42,710 nucleotides of DNA from Thermoleophilaceae bacterium. GTDB lineage: Bacteria; Actinomycetota; Thermoleophilia; Solirubrobacterales; Thermoleophilaceae. The notes below the pieces were generated by a model that was not told the DNA's origin, did no database searches, and was given only the letters and a program-made list of their open reading frames with translations. The translations under genes were made by a program, and so were the position numbers. The stretch spans positions 1-42,710 of the forward strand of contig JAFGJG010000048.1 in NCBI GenBank assembly GCA_016929195.1. The letters are read 5' to 3'. Below, piece by piece: positions 27,536 to 35,471 of the stretch (its first letter is position 1; each line of letters starts with the position of its first letter).

Positions 27536-28444
27536 GTGCGCCGCGCCCTCCTCCTGGCCCTGGTGGGTTCGCTCGCCCTGAGCGCGAGCGCGTCCGCGCT
27601 CCCGCGCGACTACGTGCTGCCCGGCGACCAGGTCTTCCCCGAGGGAATCGCGATCCGCCCCGGCACCGACCAGTTCTTCGTCACCTCCACGACGGACGGG
27701 ACGATCTTCCGCGGCACCTTCGGCAAGCGGCGCACCAAGGTCTTCCTCCGGCCCGGCCTGCACGGCAGGACGAACGCGAACGGACTCGCCGCGACGCGCG
27801 ACCGGCTGATCGTCGCGGGAAGCGTGACCAACCGGATCTTCGTGTACTCGCTGCCGGACGGGAAGCTCGTGAGCCGCTTCAACACCGGGACCGGCGGCCT
27901 CGTGAACGACGTGAAGGTCGCGCCGAACGGCGACGCCTACGCGACGGACTCCAGCCGCGGCCTGGTCTTCCGGGTGCCGGCGCGCCAGATCCGGAAGCGC
28001 CACGCCGCGGTGCGGCGCATCGACCCCTTCGTCAACGTCCTCAACACGCCGATCGGGCAGTACGCGAACGGCCTGGTCCCGGCCGGGGACCGCTACCTGC
28101 TGGTCGTCGGACTCTCCAGCGGGGTGCTCGGCCGGATCGACCTGAAGACGAAGCGCGTGCGGACCGTGGACCTGGGCGCTGACCCGATCCCGGTGGGCGA
28201 CGGCCTCGCCCGGGAGGGCCGGACCCTCTACGCCGTGAACAGCGCCTCGCGCGTGTCTCAGTACACCCTGTCGCCAAACTGGCTCAGCGGACAGCTGCGC
28301 CGCCACATCACGAGCCCGCGGTTCAGGCTGCCGAGCACGCTCGCGCTGACCCCGAAGCGCCTGCTCGTCGTGAACGCCCAGTTCGACAAGCGCGGCGGCG
28401 ACCCGGTCCTGCCGTTCACGGTGGCCGCCGTCAAGCGGCCGTAG
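27536..28444 (+). CDS. Secreted beta-propeller protein (SMP-30/NHL-like)
   Basis: A 302-residue protein with a clear signal peptide (MRRALLLALVGSLALSASASA, cleavage expected after residue 21). About six blades of a beta propeller follow, each with the pattern strand-turn-G-x-x-F/Y: FPEGIAIRPGTDQFFVTST, NGLAATRDRLIVAGSVTNRI, VNDVKVAPNGDAYATDS, ANGLVPAGDRYLLVVGLSS and GDGLAREGRTLYAVNSAS. The repeated N/D-G-L/V motif resembles SMP-30/gluconolactonase and NHL proteins, but the metal ligands are not certain, so binding rather than catalysis is possible. It begins 10 nt after the YfhO-like gene, and its stop is separated from the convergent sulfatase-fold gene's stop by 2 nt. Confidence 0.8.
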   Translation: MRRALLLALVGSLALSASASALPRDYVLPGDQVFPEGIAIRPGTDQFFVTSTTDGTIFRGTFGKRRTKVFLRPGLHGRTNANGLAATRDRLIVAGSVTNRIFVYSLPDGKLVSRFNTGTGGLVNDVKVAPNGDAYATDSSRGLVFRVPARQIRKRHAAVRRIDPFVNVLNTPIGQYANGLVPAGDRYLLVVGLSSGVLGRIDLKTKRVRTVDLGADPIPVGDGLAREGRTLYAVNSASRVSQYTLSPNWLSGQLRRHITSPRFRLPSTLALTPKRLLVVNAQFDKRGGDPVLPFTVAAVKRP

Positions 28445-28446
28445 GG

Positions 28447-30090
28447 CTACTCCCCGGCGCCGCCCTCAAGGCGAGAGAAGGGCTCAGCCTGAGCGAGCCG
28501 CTCGGCGGCCTTCCGCCGCAACCTCTCGTAGAAAGCCGGGGGCATCCTCACCGGCGGACCGAACTGAGCCGAGACCACGGTCTCCCTCCGGGAGCGAGGC
28601 GTGCGAAGGCTCTGCCCGGGAAGCCTCCAATTCGCGCCGAGGTGGTCGCCGACGGTCGGCAGGACGTCGGTCGTCCTCACCGCCGCTCGCGAGAGCTCCG
28701 GCCGTGTCTGCCCCGGCGCCTTGACGAAGAGAGGGACTCCCGCGATCTCACCGAAGGTCTCGACGGCCACGTTCCGCCGCGACTTCCCGGGAACGAACGC
28801 GACACCGTGATCGGCGGTCACGATCACGAGAGCCCGGTCCCAGATGCCTCTTCGCTCGAGCCGGTCGATCAGCTGACCCAGCAGGCGGTCCGTGAAATCG
28901 AGCTGCGCGAGATAGCGCGACTCCCCTTGCTCGACCACGGCCGAGTCGGTCGTCCACGTCTCCCCGGTCAGCCCGGGGGTCACAAGGCTCTCCGAGTACC
29001 GGCCGTGGCCGGCGTATTGGTACGGGTTGTGCGGCAACTCGATGTGCAGCACGTTGAGCCCATCCACAATGCCGGCCGACCATGACTCGAAGTCCTCGGC
29101 TCTCGTATCCAGGGCGTCCTGCGGCAGGCCGACCCGGTCAGGCAGGTCGCCTCTGCGGAGTCTCCGCTTGGTCAGATCGACCATGCTCGAGATCAACTCA
29201 CGAGCGTGGGTCGTCCATGCCCCGTCGTCGCACCCTCGGCCGCACAGGTCGGTGATCGGCTCCTCGACGTTGAATGGACCGCTGACTCGGTCGAATATCG
29301 ACGGCGGAAGTTCCGATGCGATCGGCAGCGCGTCCTTTGCCGGCATCCGCCCGGTCAGGATGGCCGGCACCGCCCGCGTCGTGTTGTCGGCCACGGTCGT
29401 GGCATTCGGAAACCACGTCGACGTACGGGCAATGCGACGGAAGGCGCCAAGGCGGTTGTCGATCTCGCCGCCTTCGCCCAGAGACGCGGCGGAGAGCTCG
29501 TCGAAAATCACGAGCACGACGGGCACGCTCACCTGCGTCCGCCCCACCTCCTGGCCGTCGTCGGCCCCGAATGCGATCTCGGACACCCTCGAGAAGCCGA
29601 GGAACCACACGAGCGCCACCAGAGGCAGCGGAGCCAGGACGGACAGGAGCGTCGGGACGAACCGTCCGCGGGCATAGAGGAAGCCGAAGAAGACGCCGGC
29701 GAGGATCGCGATCAGGACGAGCGAGCGCCGACCGGGATCGAACTCACCCTTGAGCACCTGGAGCACCAGAGCGGCGAACAAGCCCCCGAGGACGACCTGC
29801 CGGAGCACGCGGCCGGCGGGCGGCCACCTCCCAAGGCACGCCTCGGCCACCGTCACCGCGGTCGGCGGCACGAGCACGAGCGCGGCCGCGACCAGTGGCA
29901 GATCGGGCCAGCCGTTGTCCTGTGCCACCAGGTAGTCGGGGCTGTTGTCGAACAGCTGGAACAGCGGGAACGCGATGGCGAAGGTCCAGAGGACGGCGAC
30001 ATGCATCCACGACTCGGCGAGGTCGCGCCATGGCGGCAGCGCACGACGAGGAAAGGCGCCTCCGGTGGATTGTGCGGTCCCGGTCAGGAT
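28447..30090 (-). CDS. Membrane-anchored sulfatase-fold enzyme 1 (alkaline phosphatase superfamily)
   Basis: About 547 residues: roughly four to five N-terminal helices, then a large extracytoplasmic domain of the sulfatase/phosphoglycerol-transferase type. Visible are VVLVIFDELSAASL (metal-binding Asp), a Thr-rich nucleophile region NTTRAVPAILTGR, LHIELPHNPYQY and VTADHGVAFVPGKSRRN (metal Asp/His). There is no C-x-P-x-R sulfatase signature, so a transferase or phosphodiesterase like LtaS is more likely than a true sulfatase. C-x-x-x-C (TDLCGRGC) may form a disulfide. The only ATG (30006) cuts off residues homologous to the next gene's N-terminus; no ATG, GTG or TTG precedes it in frame, so I propose ATC 30090. 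It is a tandem paralogue of 30139-31812. Confidence 0.82.
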   Translation of the reverse strand: MLTGTAQSTGGAFPRRALPPWRDLAESWMHVAVLWTFAIAFPLFQLFDNSPDYLVAQDNGWPDLPLVAAALVLVPPTAVTVAEACLGRWPPAGRVLRQVVLGGLFAALVLQVLKGEFDPGRRSLVLIAILAGVFFGFLYARGRFVPTLLSVLAPLPLVALVWFLGFSRVSEIAFGADDGQEVGRTQVSVPVVLVIFDELSAASLGEGGEIDNRLGAFRRIARTSTWFPNATTVADNTTRAVPAILTGRMPAKDALPIASELPPSIFDRVSGPFNVEEPITDLCGRGCDDGAWTTHARELISSMVDLTKRRLRRGDLPDRVGLPQDALDTRAEDFESWSAGIVDGLNVLHIELPHNPYQYAGHGRYSESLVTPGLTGETWTTDSAVVEQGESRYLAQLDFTDRLLGQLIDRLERRGIWDRALVIVTADHGVAFVPGKSRRNVAVETFGEIAGVPLFVKAPGQTRPELSRAAVRTTDVLPTVGDHLGANWRLPGQSLRTPRSRRETVVSAQFGPPVRMPPAFYERLRRKAAERLAQAEPFSRLEGGAGE

Positions 30091-30138
30091 CCCCTCATCA
30101 GTGGATGGATACCCGGGCGCTTAGCGAATACTGCGTGC

Positions 30139-31812
30139 CTACTCGACCGTCTCCAGCTTGTCGAGGTCCGCCGCCGCCTGGTCAAGCAGCCGCACGTACC
30201 ACGACTTCGGCATGGTTACCTCCGGGCCGAACCCGGCCCAGACGCGAACCGTCTTGCGGTCGACAGGGGCGCGCAGGGAGTGCCCCTCGAGGTCCCAGTC
30301 CGCGCCGAGGTAGTCGCCGACCGTGGGTGCGAGGTCGATCGTCTGAACGGCGGCGTCGCTCGGACCACCGCTGGACTGGCCGGGAGCCTTGAGGAACATC
30401 GGCACTCCCGCGATCTGGCCGGCGGTCCCGGCGACGATGTTGCGACGGGACTCTCCAGGTGTGAAGGCCACGCCATGGTCCGCGCTGAGGATGAACAGGG
30501 ACCGGTCCCAGAGCCCGCGCCGCTTCAGCGAGGCGACAAGCTCCCCGAGCAGCAGGTCCGTGAACTGCGCCTGGTCGAGGTACAACCGGTAGCCGTCCGC
30601 CACGAGGCGAGGATCGGTCGTCCACTTCTCGAGCTCCAGGCCGGGCACGGTCCCCCCGCGCTCCTTGTGCAGCTCGCCCCGCGGCCCGTAGAGCCACGGG
30701 AAGTGCGGCAGCTCGATGTGGAGCATGTTGAACGTCCGGCCGCCGCGGACGTTCGCGATCCAGTCGCGGACCGTCTCCTTGCGCTCGGTGATGGTCTCCG
30801 GCGGCGTCACGACTTCGGTCGGCGCCTTTCCGGGCTCCAGCCGGCGGCGCTGGATCCGTGCCAGGTCCCTGACCAGCTGGCGTGAGCGCTCGGGCCACGA
30901 GTCCTTCACGCCCGGGCACCCGTGGCAGAAGTCGGTGGCGGGCTCGTTCGCGTTGACGTCCCACCCTTCGAGGCGCTCGAAGATGGACGGCGGGTAGTCG
31001 CCCGTCCAGGGCAGGGCCTCGGGGTCCGGGTTGAGGTGCCCCGTGAGGATCGCCGGAACGGCGTGGATGGTTCCATCGGCGACGGTGGTGGCGTTCCTGA
31101 ACCATGTGGCCTCGCGCGACAGGCGGGCCAGATTCGGGAAGCGGCCGGCCTCGATCTGCTGTCCGTCCATCATCGAAGCGGTCGAGAACTCGTCGAGCAC
31201 GACCATCACGACCGGCACCGGCTTCGTCGCTCCCGCGGGCGGGTCGTCCTCGCTCTGCGGCCAAGCGAAGGAAGCGACGGGCGTGAAGGCGAGAAACCAC
31301 ACCAGGACCGCCGGCGCCGCGAGCGACAGCACTCCGAGCATCGCCGGGACGAATCGGGTCCGGAGGTACAGGAACCCGATGCAACCGCCGATGACGAGCG
31401 CCGCCAGGGTGAGCGCCCTACGAGCGGGATCGAAGTTCTCCTTGAGGATCTGGACGACCAGCGCGGCCGCAAGCAGTGCCACGAAGGAGGCGTGAAGCCA
31501 GCGCTGGAGGGTCGGTCGGCGGTGGAGCAACGCCTCCAGTCCGACCAGGAGCGTGGGCGGCACGACCACGATCGCGAAGGCGACCAAGGGGGTGTCGGGC
31601 CACGCGTTGCCCCGGGCGACCAGGTAGTCACCCGAGTCGGCGAGGATCGTGAACAGCGGCTGTGCGAAGCCGAGGGCCCAGAGGCCCGCGAGATGCAGCC
31701 AGTTCGTGGCGTAGCCCCGCTTCGACAGGCGTGGCTCCTTCTCCCCGACTCCCCTGCTCAGGCCCTCGCGAAATGCGCCGAGGCGCGAGGGGCGGGCTGC
31801 GGCCATCGCCAT
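30139..31812 (-). CDS. Membrane-anchored sulfatase-fold enzyme 2 (alkaline phosphatase superfamily)
   Basis: A 557-residue paralogue of the following gene. Hydrophobic helices are at about 38-58, 73-93, 106-124, 134-152 and 158-178. An extracytoplasmic catalytic domain follows with VVMVVLDEFSTASM (D207), ADGTIHAVPAILTGHL (Thr in the nucleophile region near 248), MLHIELPHFPWLYG and SADHGVAFTPGESRRN. A Cys pair (C296, C299; DFCHGC) is shared in position with the paralogue. Proteins of this plan add or remove phosphoglycerol, phosphoethanolamine or sulfate groups on surface polymers; the group handled here is unknown. The ATG at 31812 has TAAATT exactly 6 nt upstream and no Shine-Dalgarno. It is divergent from the flippase gene. 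Confidence 0.86.
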   Translation of the reverse strand: MAMAAARPSRLGAFREGLSRGVGEKEPRLSKRGYATNWLHLAGLWALGFAQPLFTILADSGDYLVARGNAWPDTPLVAFAIVVVPPTLLVGLEALLHRRPTLQRWLHASFVALLAAALVVQILKENFDPARRALTLAALVIGGCIGFLYLRTRFVPAMLGVLSLAAPAVLVWFLAFTPVASFAWPQSEDDPPAGATKPVPVVMVVLDEFSTASMMDGQQIEAGRFPNLARLSREATWFRNATTVADGTIHAVPAILTGHLNPDPEALPWTGDYPPSIFERLEGWDVNANEPATDFCHGCPGVKDSWPERSRQLVRDLARIQRRRLEPGKAPTEVVTPPETITERKETVRDWIANVRGGRTFNMLHIELPHFPWLYGPRGELHKERGGTVPGLELEKWTTDPRLVADGYRLYLDQAQFTDLLLGELVASLKRRGLWDRSLFILSADHGVAFTPGESRRNIVAGTAGQIAGVPMFLKAPGQSSGGPSDAAVQTIDLAPTVGDYLGADWDLEGHSLRAPVDRKTVRVWAGFGPEVTMPKSWYVRLLDQAAADLDKLETVE

Positions 31813-31818
31813 CGGCTG

Positions 31819-31824
31819 AATTTA
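31819..31824 (-). promoter_or_regulatory. Putative -10 box of sulfatase-fold gene 2
   Basis: TAAATT on the minus strand ends 6 nt before the ATG at 31812, the spacing expected if transcription starts at the A of the start codon. Confidence 0.5.
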
Positions 31825-31883
31825 CAAGGCTTTCACAGTTGACCCGCCGGGTCCGGACCAGCGAGTTCCTCGCCTGCCCGTTG

Positions 31884-31889
31884 TAGCCT
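31884..31889 (+). promoter_or_regulatory. Putative -10 box of the flippase gene
   Basis: TAGCCT ends 6 nt before the GTG at 31896, so the transcript would begin at the start codon. There is no Shine-Dalgarno. Confidence 0.5.
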
Positions 31890-31895
31890 CGGCGA

Positions 31896-33248
31896 GTGCC
31901 CGAAAGCGCCACGACCGACGGCGGCCCTCAGGGGCCGCACCGGCTCGCCCGGGCGGCACGCAGCGACCGGCAGCTCCTGGCCCGGTCTTCGATCACCCTG
32001 GTCTCGCGCGGGCTCTCGAAGTTCGCGCAGATCTTCTTCCTCGTCATCGCCGCCCGGCTGCTGACGGTCGAGGAGTTCGCGTCCTACTCGTACCTGATCG
32101 TCCTGGCGGCGGCCTTCACGATCATGAGCGACACCGGCGTGCCGCTCGTCGCCGGCCGCGACGCCTCCGCTGGCCGCGGCTCGGTCGGCGAGCTGTTCTG
32201 GTCCTCGCTCCCGATCGTGCTCGTCACCTCGCTGGTGGCGGCTGTCCTGCTCCCCATCTTCGGCGCCGTCGACTCCGGGCCCGGCAGCACCTGGGCGCCC
32301 GTCCTGCTGACGGCATTGTTCGTCATCTTCAACCGCTTCCTCGACCTGATCTGCCAGCTGCTGCGCGGCGACGGGCGCTTCGAGCTCGAGGCGGCCCTCC
32401 AGATGGCCGGCGCCGTCCTCTTCATCGGAGGCGGGATCGCCGTGACCGTCGCGGGCTACGGCGTGACCGCGGTGATGGGCGTGTTCTGCGTCAAGGAGCT
32501 GCTGATCGCGGCCATCGGCTTCTGGGCCATCCGCAAGGACGTCCTCCACCCCGACGGCGGCCGGCCGCGCTCCGACTGGCGGCGCCTGCTCAGCATCGGC
32601 ATCCGGCTGGCGATCGCGGGCATCGCGCTGGCGCTCGCCATGCGGATACCGCTGGCGGTGCTCGGCAACGTGGGCAGCGCGACCGAGGTGGCCCTCTTCT
32701 CGGCCGCGCAGCGCTTCGGGGACGGCGCGTACGTCCTGGCGATCACGGGCGGGTTCGCGCTGCTGCCGGGCATCGCGTACCTGGCCCAGAGCGAGCCGGA
32801 CCGTGCACGGCGGCTGCTCCGCCGCGTGCTGATCGCCGTCGTCGGCGCCAGCGCGCTGCTCGCGGTCGTCGCGGTGCCCCTGGCCGAGCCGATCATGCGG
32901 CTCGTCTTCGGCGGCGACTTCGCCGGCGGGGACGACCTCTTCCGGATCATCGTCGCCGGGCTGCCCGCCTACACGGGCCTCGGGATCTGCTGGTACGCGG
33001 TGGTGGCGTTCGACGGCGAGGCGCGGCTGCTCGGCGTGGGCCTCGCGAGCCTGCTCAGCTGCGCCGTCCTCTCGGCGGTGCTGATCCCGGCCGCCGCCGA
33101 CGAGGGCGCCGCCTGGGCCTACGTGGGCTCGCTGTACGCGACGGCGCTGCTCTCGTACGTCGCGCTCGACCGCCAGCTCCGCTCGCGGCCCGCGCACCCG
33201 GCCGCGCCCGCCCCCGCCGGGCAGCCGACCGCGTTGGCCGCCGAATGA
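31896..33248 (+). CDS. Polysaccharide flippase (Wzx/MATE-like, PST family)
   Basis: A 450-residue polytopic membrane protein with about 12 helices and short loops. The amphipathic start LLARSSITLVSRGLSKFAQIFFLVIAARLLTVEEFASYSY is the typical opening of Wzx-type flippases in the MOP superfamily, and the late segment MRLVFGGDFAGGDDLFRI also fits. These proteins move undecaprenyl-linked glycan repeat units across the membrane. The C-terminus is an Ala/Pro-rich tail. The start is GTG at 31896 with a -10-like box 6 nt before it. The stop overlaps the start of the next glycosyltransferase by 4 nt, and a Wzy-like polymerase lies further on, so this looks like a Wzx/Wzy-dependent locus. Confidence 0.9.
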   Translation: MPESATTDGGPQGPHRLARAARSDRQLLARSSITLVSRGLSKFAQIFFLVIAARLLTVEEFASYSYLIVLAAAFTIMSDTGVPLVAGRDASAGRGSVGELFWSSLPIVLVTSLVAAVLLPIFGAVDSGPGSTWAPVLLTALFVIFNRFLDLICQLLRGDGRFELEAALQMAGAVLFIGGGIAVTVAGYGVTAVMGVFCVKELLIAAIGFWAIRKDVLHPDGGRPRSDWRRLLSIGIRLAIAGIALALAMRIPLAVLGNVGSATEVALFSAAQRFGDGAYVLAITGGFALLPGIAYLAQSEPDRARRLLRRVLIAVVGASALLAVVAVPLAEPIMRLVFGGDFAGGDDLFRIIVAGLPAYTGLGICWYAVVAFDGEARLLGVGLASLLSCAVLSAVLIPAAADEGAAWAYVGSLYATALLSYVALDRQLRSRPAHPAAPAPAGQPTALAAE

Positions 33249-34045
33249 GCGACGCCACACCGCGCGTCAGCGTGATCCTGCCCGCGTACAACGCGGAGGC
33301 CGTCGTGCGCCGCGCCATCGACTCGATCCTCGCCCAGACGATGCCGGACTTCGAGCTGATCGTGGTCGACGACGGGTCGGAGGACGGGACGGCGGCCGTC
33401 GTGGGCGAGGTGGCGGATCCGCGCGTGCGGTACGTGCGCCGCGAGCACGCGGGGCTGCCCGCCACGCTCAACGCCGGTCTCGCCGAGGCGCGGGCGCCGG
33501 TCGTGGCCGTGCAGGACGCCGACGACTGGTCGCTGCCCGACCGGCTCGAGCGCCAGCTCGGGGTGCTCGACTCGCGGCCGGACGTGGCCGTGGTCGGCTC
33601 GCGGATGCCGGAGGTGGACGCCGAGGGCCGGGAGCTCACCTCGCGCGCGCCCTTCGAGCCGGGCGACGCCTACCACACGCTGATGCGTTTCAACCCGATC
33701 TCGAACCCGTCCTCGATGTACCGGCGCGAGGTCGTGTCCCGCCTCGGCGGCTACGACACGCGCTACGGGTGCGCCCCGGAATACGACCTCTGGCTGCGCG
33801 TATCCGACGGTCACGTCGTGATCGCCCTCGACGACCCGGTCGCGATCCGCACGCTCGACGGCGAGAACCTGTCGACCGTCCGGGAGCGCGTCTGCGTGGG
33901 CGACTCGATCCGGATGCGGCTGCGCGCGATGCGCCGCCGCCGCAGCCTGCGCGGAATCCCGTCGGTGGCGCGCTCGGCCATCTCGTACTCCCTCCCCACC
34001 GGCCTGAAGCACGCGCGCCGGCGGCGGCGCGGCCAGGGGATCTAG
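33245..34045 (+). CDS. Glycosyltransferase family 2 (GT-A)
   Basis: A 266-residue GT2 enzyme. Nucleotide-sugar binding begins at VSVILPAYNAEAVVRRAIDSI and FELIVVDDGSEDGT. The metal site is VAVQDADDWSLPDRLERQ (DxD). NPISNPSSMYRREVVSRLGGYD and the acceptor/base region PEYDLWLRVSDG complete the domain. There is no membrane helix, so it is cytoplasmic and would extend a lipid-linked repeat unit; the sugar is unknown. Translation is coupled to the flippase by ATGA at 33245-33248. Its last ten codons and TAG stop form most of a 37-bp sequence that is repeated exactly beyond the acyltransferase gene. The tail is Arg-rich (ARRRRRGQGI). Confidence 0.92.
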   Translation: MSDATPRVSVILPAYNAEAVVRRAIDSILAQTMPDFELIVVDDGSEDGTAAVVGEVADPRVRYVRREHAGLPATLNAGLAEARAPVVAVQDADDWSLPDRLERQLGVLDSRPDVAVVGSRMPEVDAEGRELTSRAPFEPGDAYHTLMRFNPISNPSSMYRREVVSRLGGYDTRYGCAPEYDLWLRVSDGHVVIALDDPVAIRTLDGENLSTVRERVCVGDSIRMRLRAMRRRRSLRGIPSVARSAISYSLPTGLKHARRRRRGQGI

Positions 34046-34048
34046 GCG
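34012..34048. repeat. 37-bp direct repeat, copy 1
   Basis: Identical to 35435-35471. It contains the last ten codons and the TAG of the glycosyltransferase gene plus three following bases. It borders the acyltransferase segment on the left, and identity ends sharply at 34049. Confidence 0.97.
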
Positions 34049-34117
34049 ACCGAGGCCAGCCGAGCGGTAGACCGTGGATAGACGGAGCAGCCGGGCCGCA
34101 CGACTGACTCGATTGGA

Positions 34118-35362
34118 TCACTGGGCGCTCTGCGGCTCCCGCACGTCTTGCGGCGACGCGTTCCTGCGACGTGAGCCCTTGCCCGGCCGGCGGTAGGGAA
34201 AGGTCCGGTGCTTCAGCCGCAGGATCGGGCGCTCGACGAGGTAATAGCTCGCCGCGGCGAGGGCGAGCGTCGCGACGAACGTGTAGGCACCCAGCAGTGG
34301 GACTGACTTAGGCAGCCACTCGAACTCTGGCCGGGCGTCGATGTAGTTGAAGACGTCCGCGTGGTAGAGGTAGAAGCCGTAGGACACGACGCCGATCCAG
34401 GCGAGTGCCCGTGTTCCCAGAACGCGTCGGAGCGCGCCGCCTGCGTGCTCGCCAAAGACCGCGGGGAGAAGCAGGAACAGGGCTGTGACGCCGTATGCAA
34501 CGTGTTCGAGGGTCCTGCCGCCCGTGGCCCCTCCCGGGCCCGAGATGAAGAGATACATCGTTGTGAAGGAAGCCAACGCCGAGACCCACATCAGGTTCGG
34601 GTGTTGCGACACGAATCGAACTGAGGCCTGTTGGCTTGAAAGCGCGACGCTGCCGATCGCGAGGGCCATTCCGAGCGCGAACCAGAGGAAGCTGCCGGGC
34701 AGCGTGTGGGCCAGCCAGCTGTTCCCCTGGCCGGCGGGAGGCGCAACAAGTATCCGGAAGGCCAGCGACGCCATTGTCAGCGCGGCCAAGAGCGCGATGT
34801 CGCCTCTGAGACGCCCGCGCCCGAGCCAGAAACCTGCCCAGGCGATCAACGGCAGCACGATGTAGAAGGTGACCTCGACGCAGAGCGACCACGCGACGCC
34901 GATGCCCCCTGCCCTCGTTGCGTCGAAGTACACCTGGCCGAATGCCGCGTGGATCCACCAGTCGTGACCGACGTCATTGTGCTGCAACACGACCACCACC
35001 ACGAACAGGGCGAGCCAGTACGCCGGCACGATCCGCAGCACGCGCCTCGTTGCGTACCCACTGAACGTCAGCTGCCGCCCGTTCTGCCTGGCCACCAGGA
35101 ACGGGCGGTAGAGCAGGAAGCCGGAGATCAGGAAGAAGATCGCCACCCCCTGCGCGGCGAGTTGCGGAGCCCACTCGAAGAACGGATGCTGCTCCGGCGT
35201 GCTCGTGTGGATCAGCAGGTGCGCGCCGAAGACGCACAACGCGGCCACCGCGCGCATGGCATCGAACAGTTCGAACTTCGGGTTGCCCGGTGGAGGAGCG
35301 ACGTTCGGGGCGTCCGCCCCGAACCCAGCATCTGAGACCTTCTCCGCGAGCGCCCCCTGCAC
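34118..35362 (-). CDS. Acyltransferase 3 family protein (OafA/YrhL-like), likely inserted gene
   Basis: A 414-residue membrane acyltransferase with about ten helices. Family marks are the N-terminal FDAMRAVAALCVFGAHLLIH (catalytic His), GVAIFFLISGFLLYRP, ATRRVLRIVPAYWLALF (conserved R-x-x-R-I-x-P) and the late SYGFYLYHADVF. Such proteins acetylate or otherwise acylate sugars of surface polysaccharides from the cytoplasmic acyl donor. The start is GTG 35362, with TAATCT 8 nt upstream. The gene and its upstream region have visibly more A/T at third positions than neighbours and sit alone on the minus strand between two 37-bp direct repeats, separating a glycosyltransferase from a polymerase gene. 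I read it as a recently acquired cassette. Confidence 0.92.
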   Translation of the reverse strand: MQGALAEKVSDAGFGADAPNVAPPPGNPKFELFDAMRAVAALCVFGAHLLIHTSTPEQHPFFEWAPQLAAQGVAIFFLISGFLLYRPFLVARQNGRQLTFSGYATRRVLRIVPAYWLALFVVVVVLQHNDVGHDWWIHAAFGQVYFDATRAGGIGVAWSLCVEVTFYIVLPLIAWAGFWLGRGRLRGDIALLAALTMASLAFRILVAPPAGQGNSWLAHTLPGSFLWFALGMALAIGSVALSSQQASVRFVSQHPNLMWVSALASFTTMYLFISGPGGATGGRTLEHVAYGVTALFLLLPAVFGEHAGGALRRVLGTRALAWIGVVSYGFYLYHADVFNYIDARPEFEWLPKSVPLLGAYTFVATLALAAASYYLVERPILRLKHRTFPYRRPGKGSRRRNASPQDVREPQSAQ

Positions 35363-35370
35363 CGCGCGGC

Positions 35371-35376
35371 AGATTA
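35371..35376 (-). promoter_or_regulatory. Putative -10 box of the acyltransferase gene
   Basis: TAATCT on the minus strand, 8 nt before the GTG at 35362, with TTGCGC 18 nt further upstream as a possible -35. The gene therefore seems to carry its own promoter inside the repeat-bounded segment. Confidence 0.5.
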
Positions 35377-35434
35377 CTTACGTATCTCTTGATCGCGCAA
35401 GCTTGACTGAGTACAACGTGTCAGCCAATCGATC

Positions 35435-35471
35435 CGCGCGCCGGCGGCGGCGCGGCCAGGGGATCTAGGCG
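35435..35471. repeat. 37-bp direct repeat, copy 2
   Basis: Identical to 34012-34048, at a distance of 1423 bp. Here it overlaps the stop codon of the Wzy-like gene (35465-35467, minus strand). It also carries an orphan copy of the last ten codons and stop of the glycosyltransferase, with no glycosyltransferase sequence before it. Confidence 0.97.

Noticed and set aside
30007-30138. A small RNA or tRNA in the largest non-coding gap
   Set aside because: No cloverleaf or strong hairpin is visible, and most of the stretch reads as the N-terminal extension of the sulfatase-fold gene.
28447-31812. Sulfatase-fold pair as an inserted element
   Set aside because: Base composition looks slightly less G+C-rich than its neighbours, but no repeats flank it and the stop codons at 28442-28449 fit their neighbours without duplication.
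31839-31844. TTGACC as a -35 element for the flippase gene
   Set aside because: The TAGCCT box lies 39 nt further on, too far for one promoter, and no -10 box lies at 17-19 nt.
34109-35432. TCGATTGG/CCAATCGA as terminal inverted repeats of an insertion sequence
   Set aside because: Only 8 bp, placed asymmetrically relative to the 37-bp repeats, and the segment encodes no transposase. Kept only as a weak remark.
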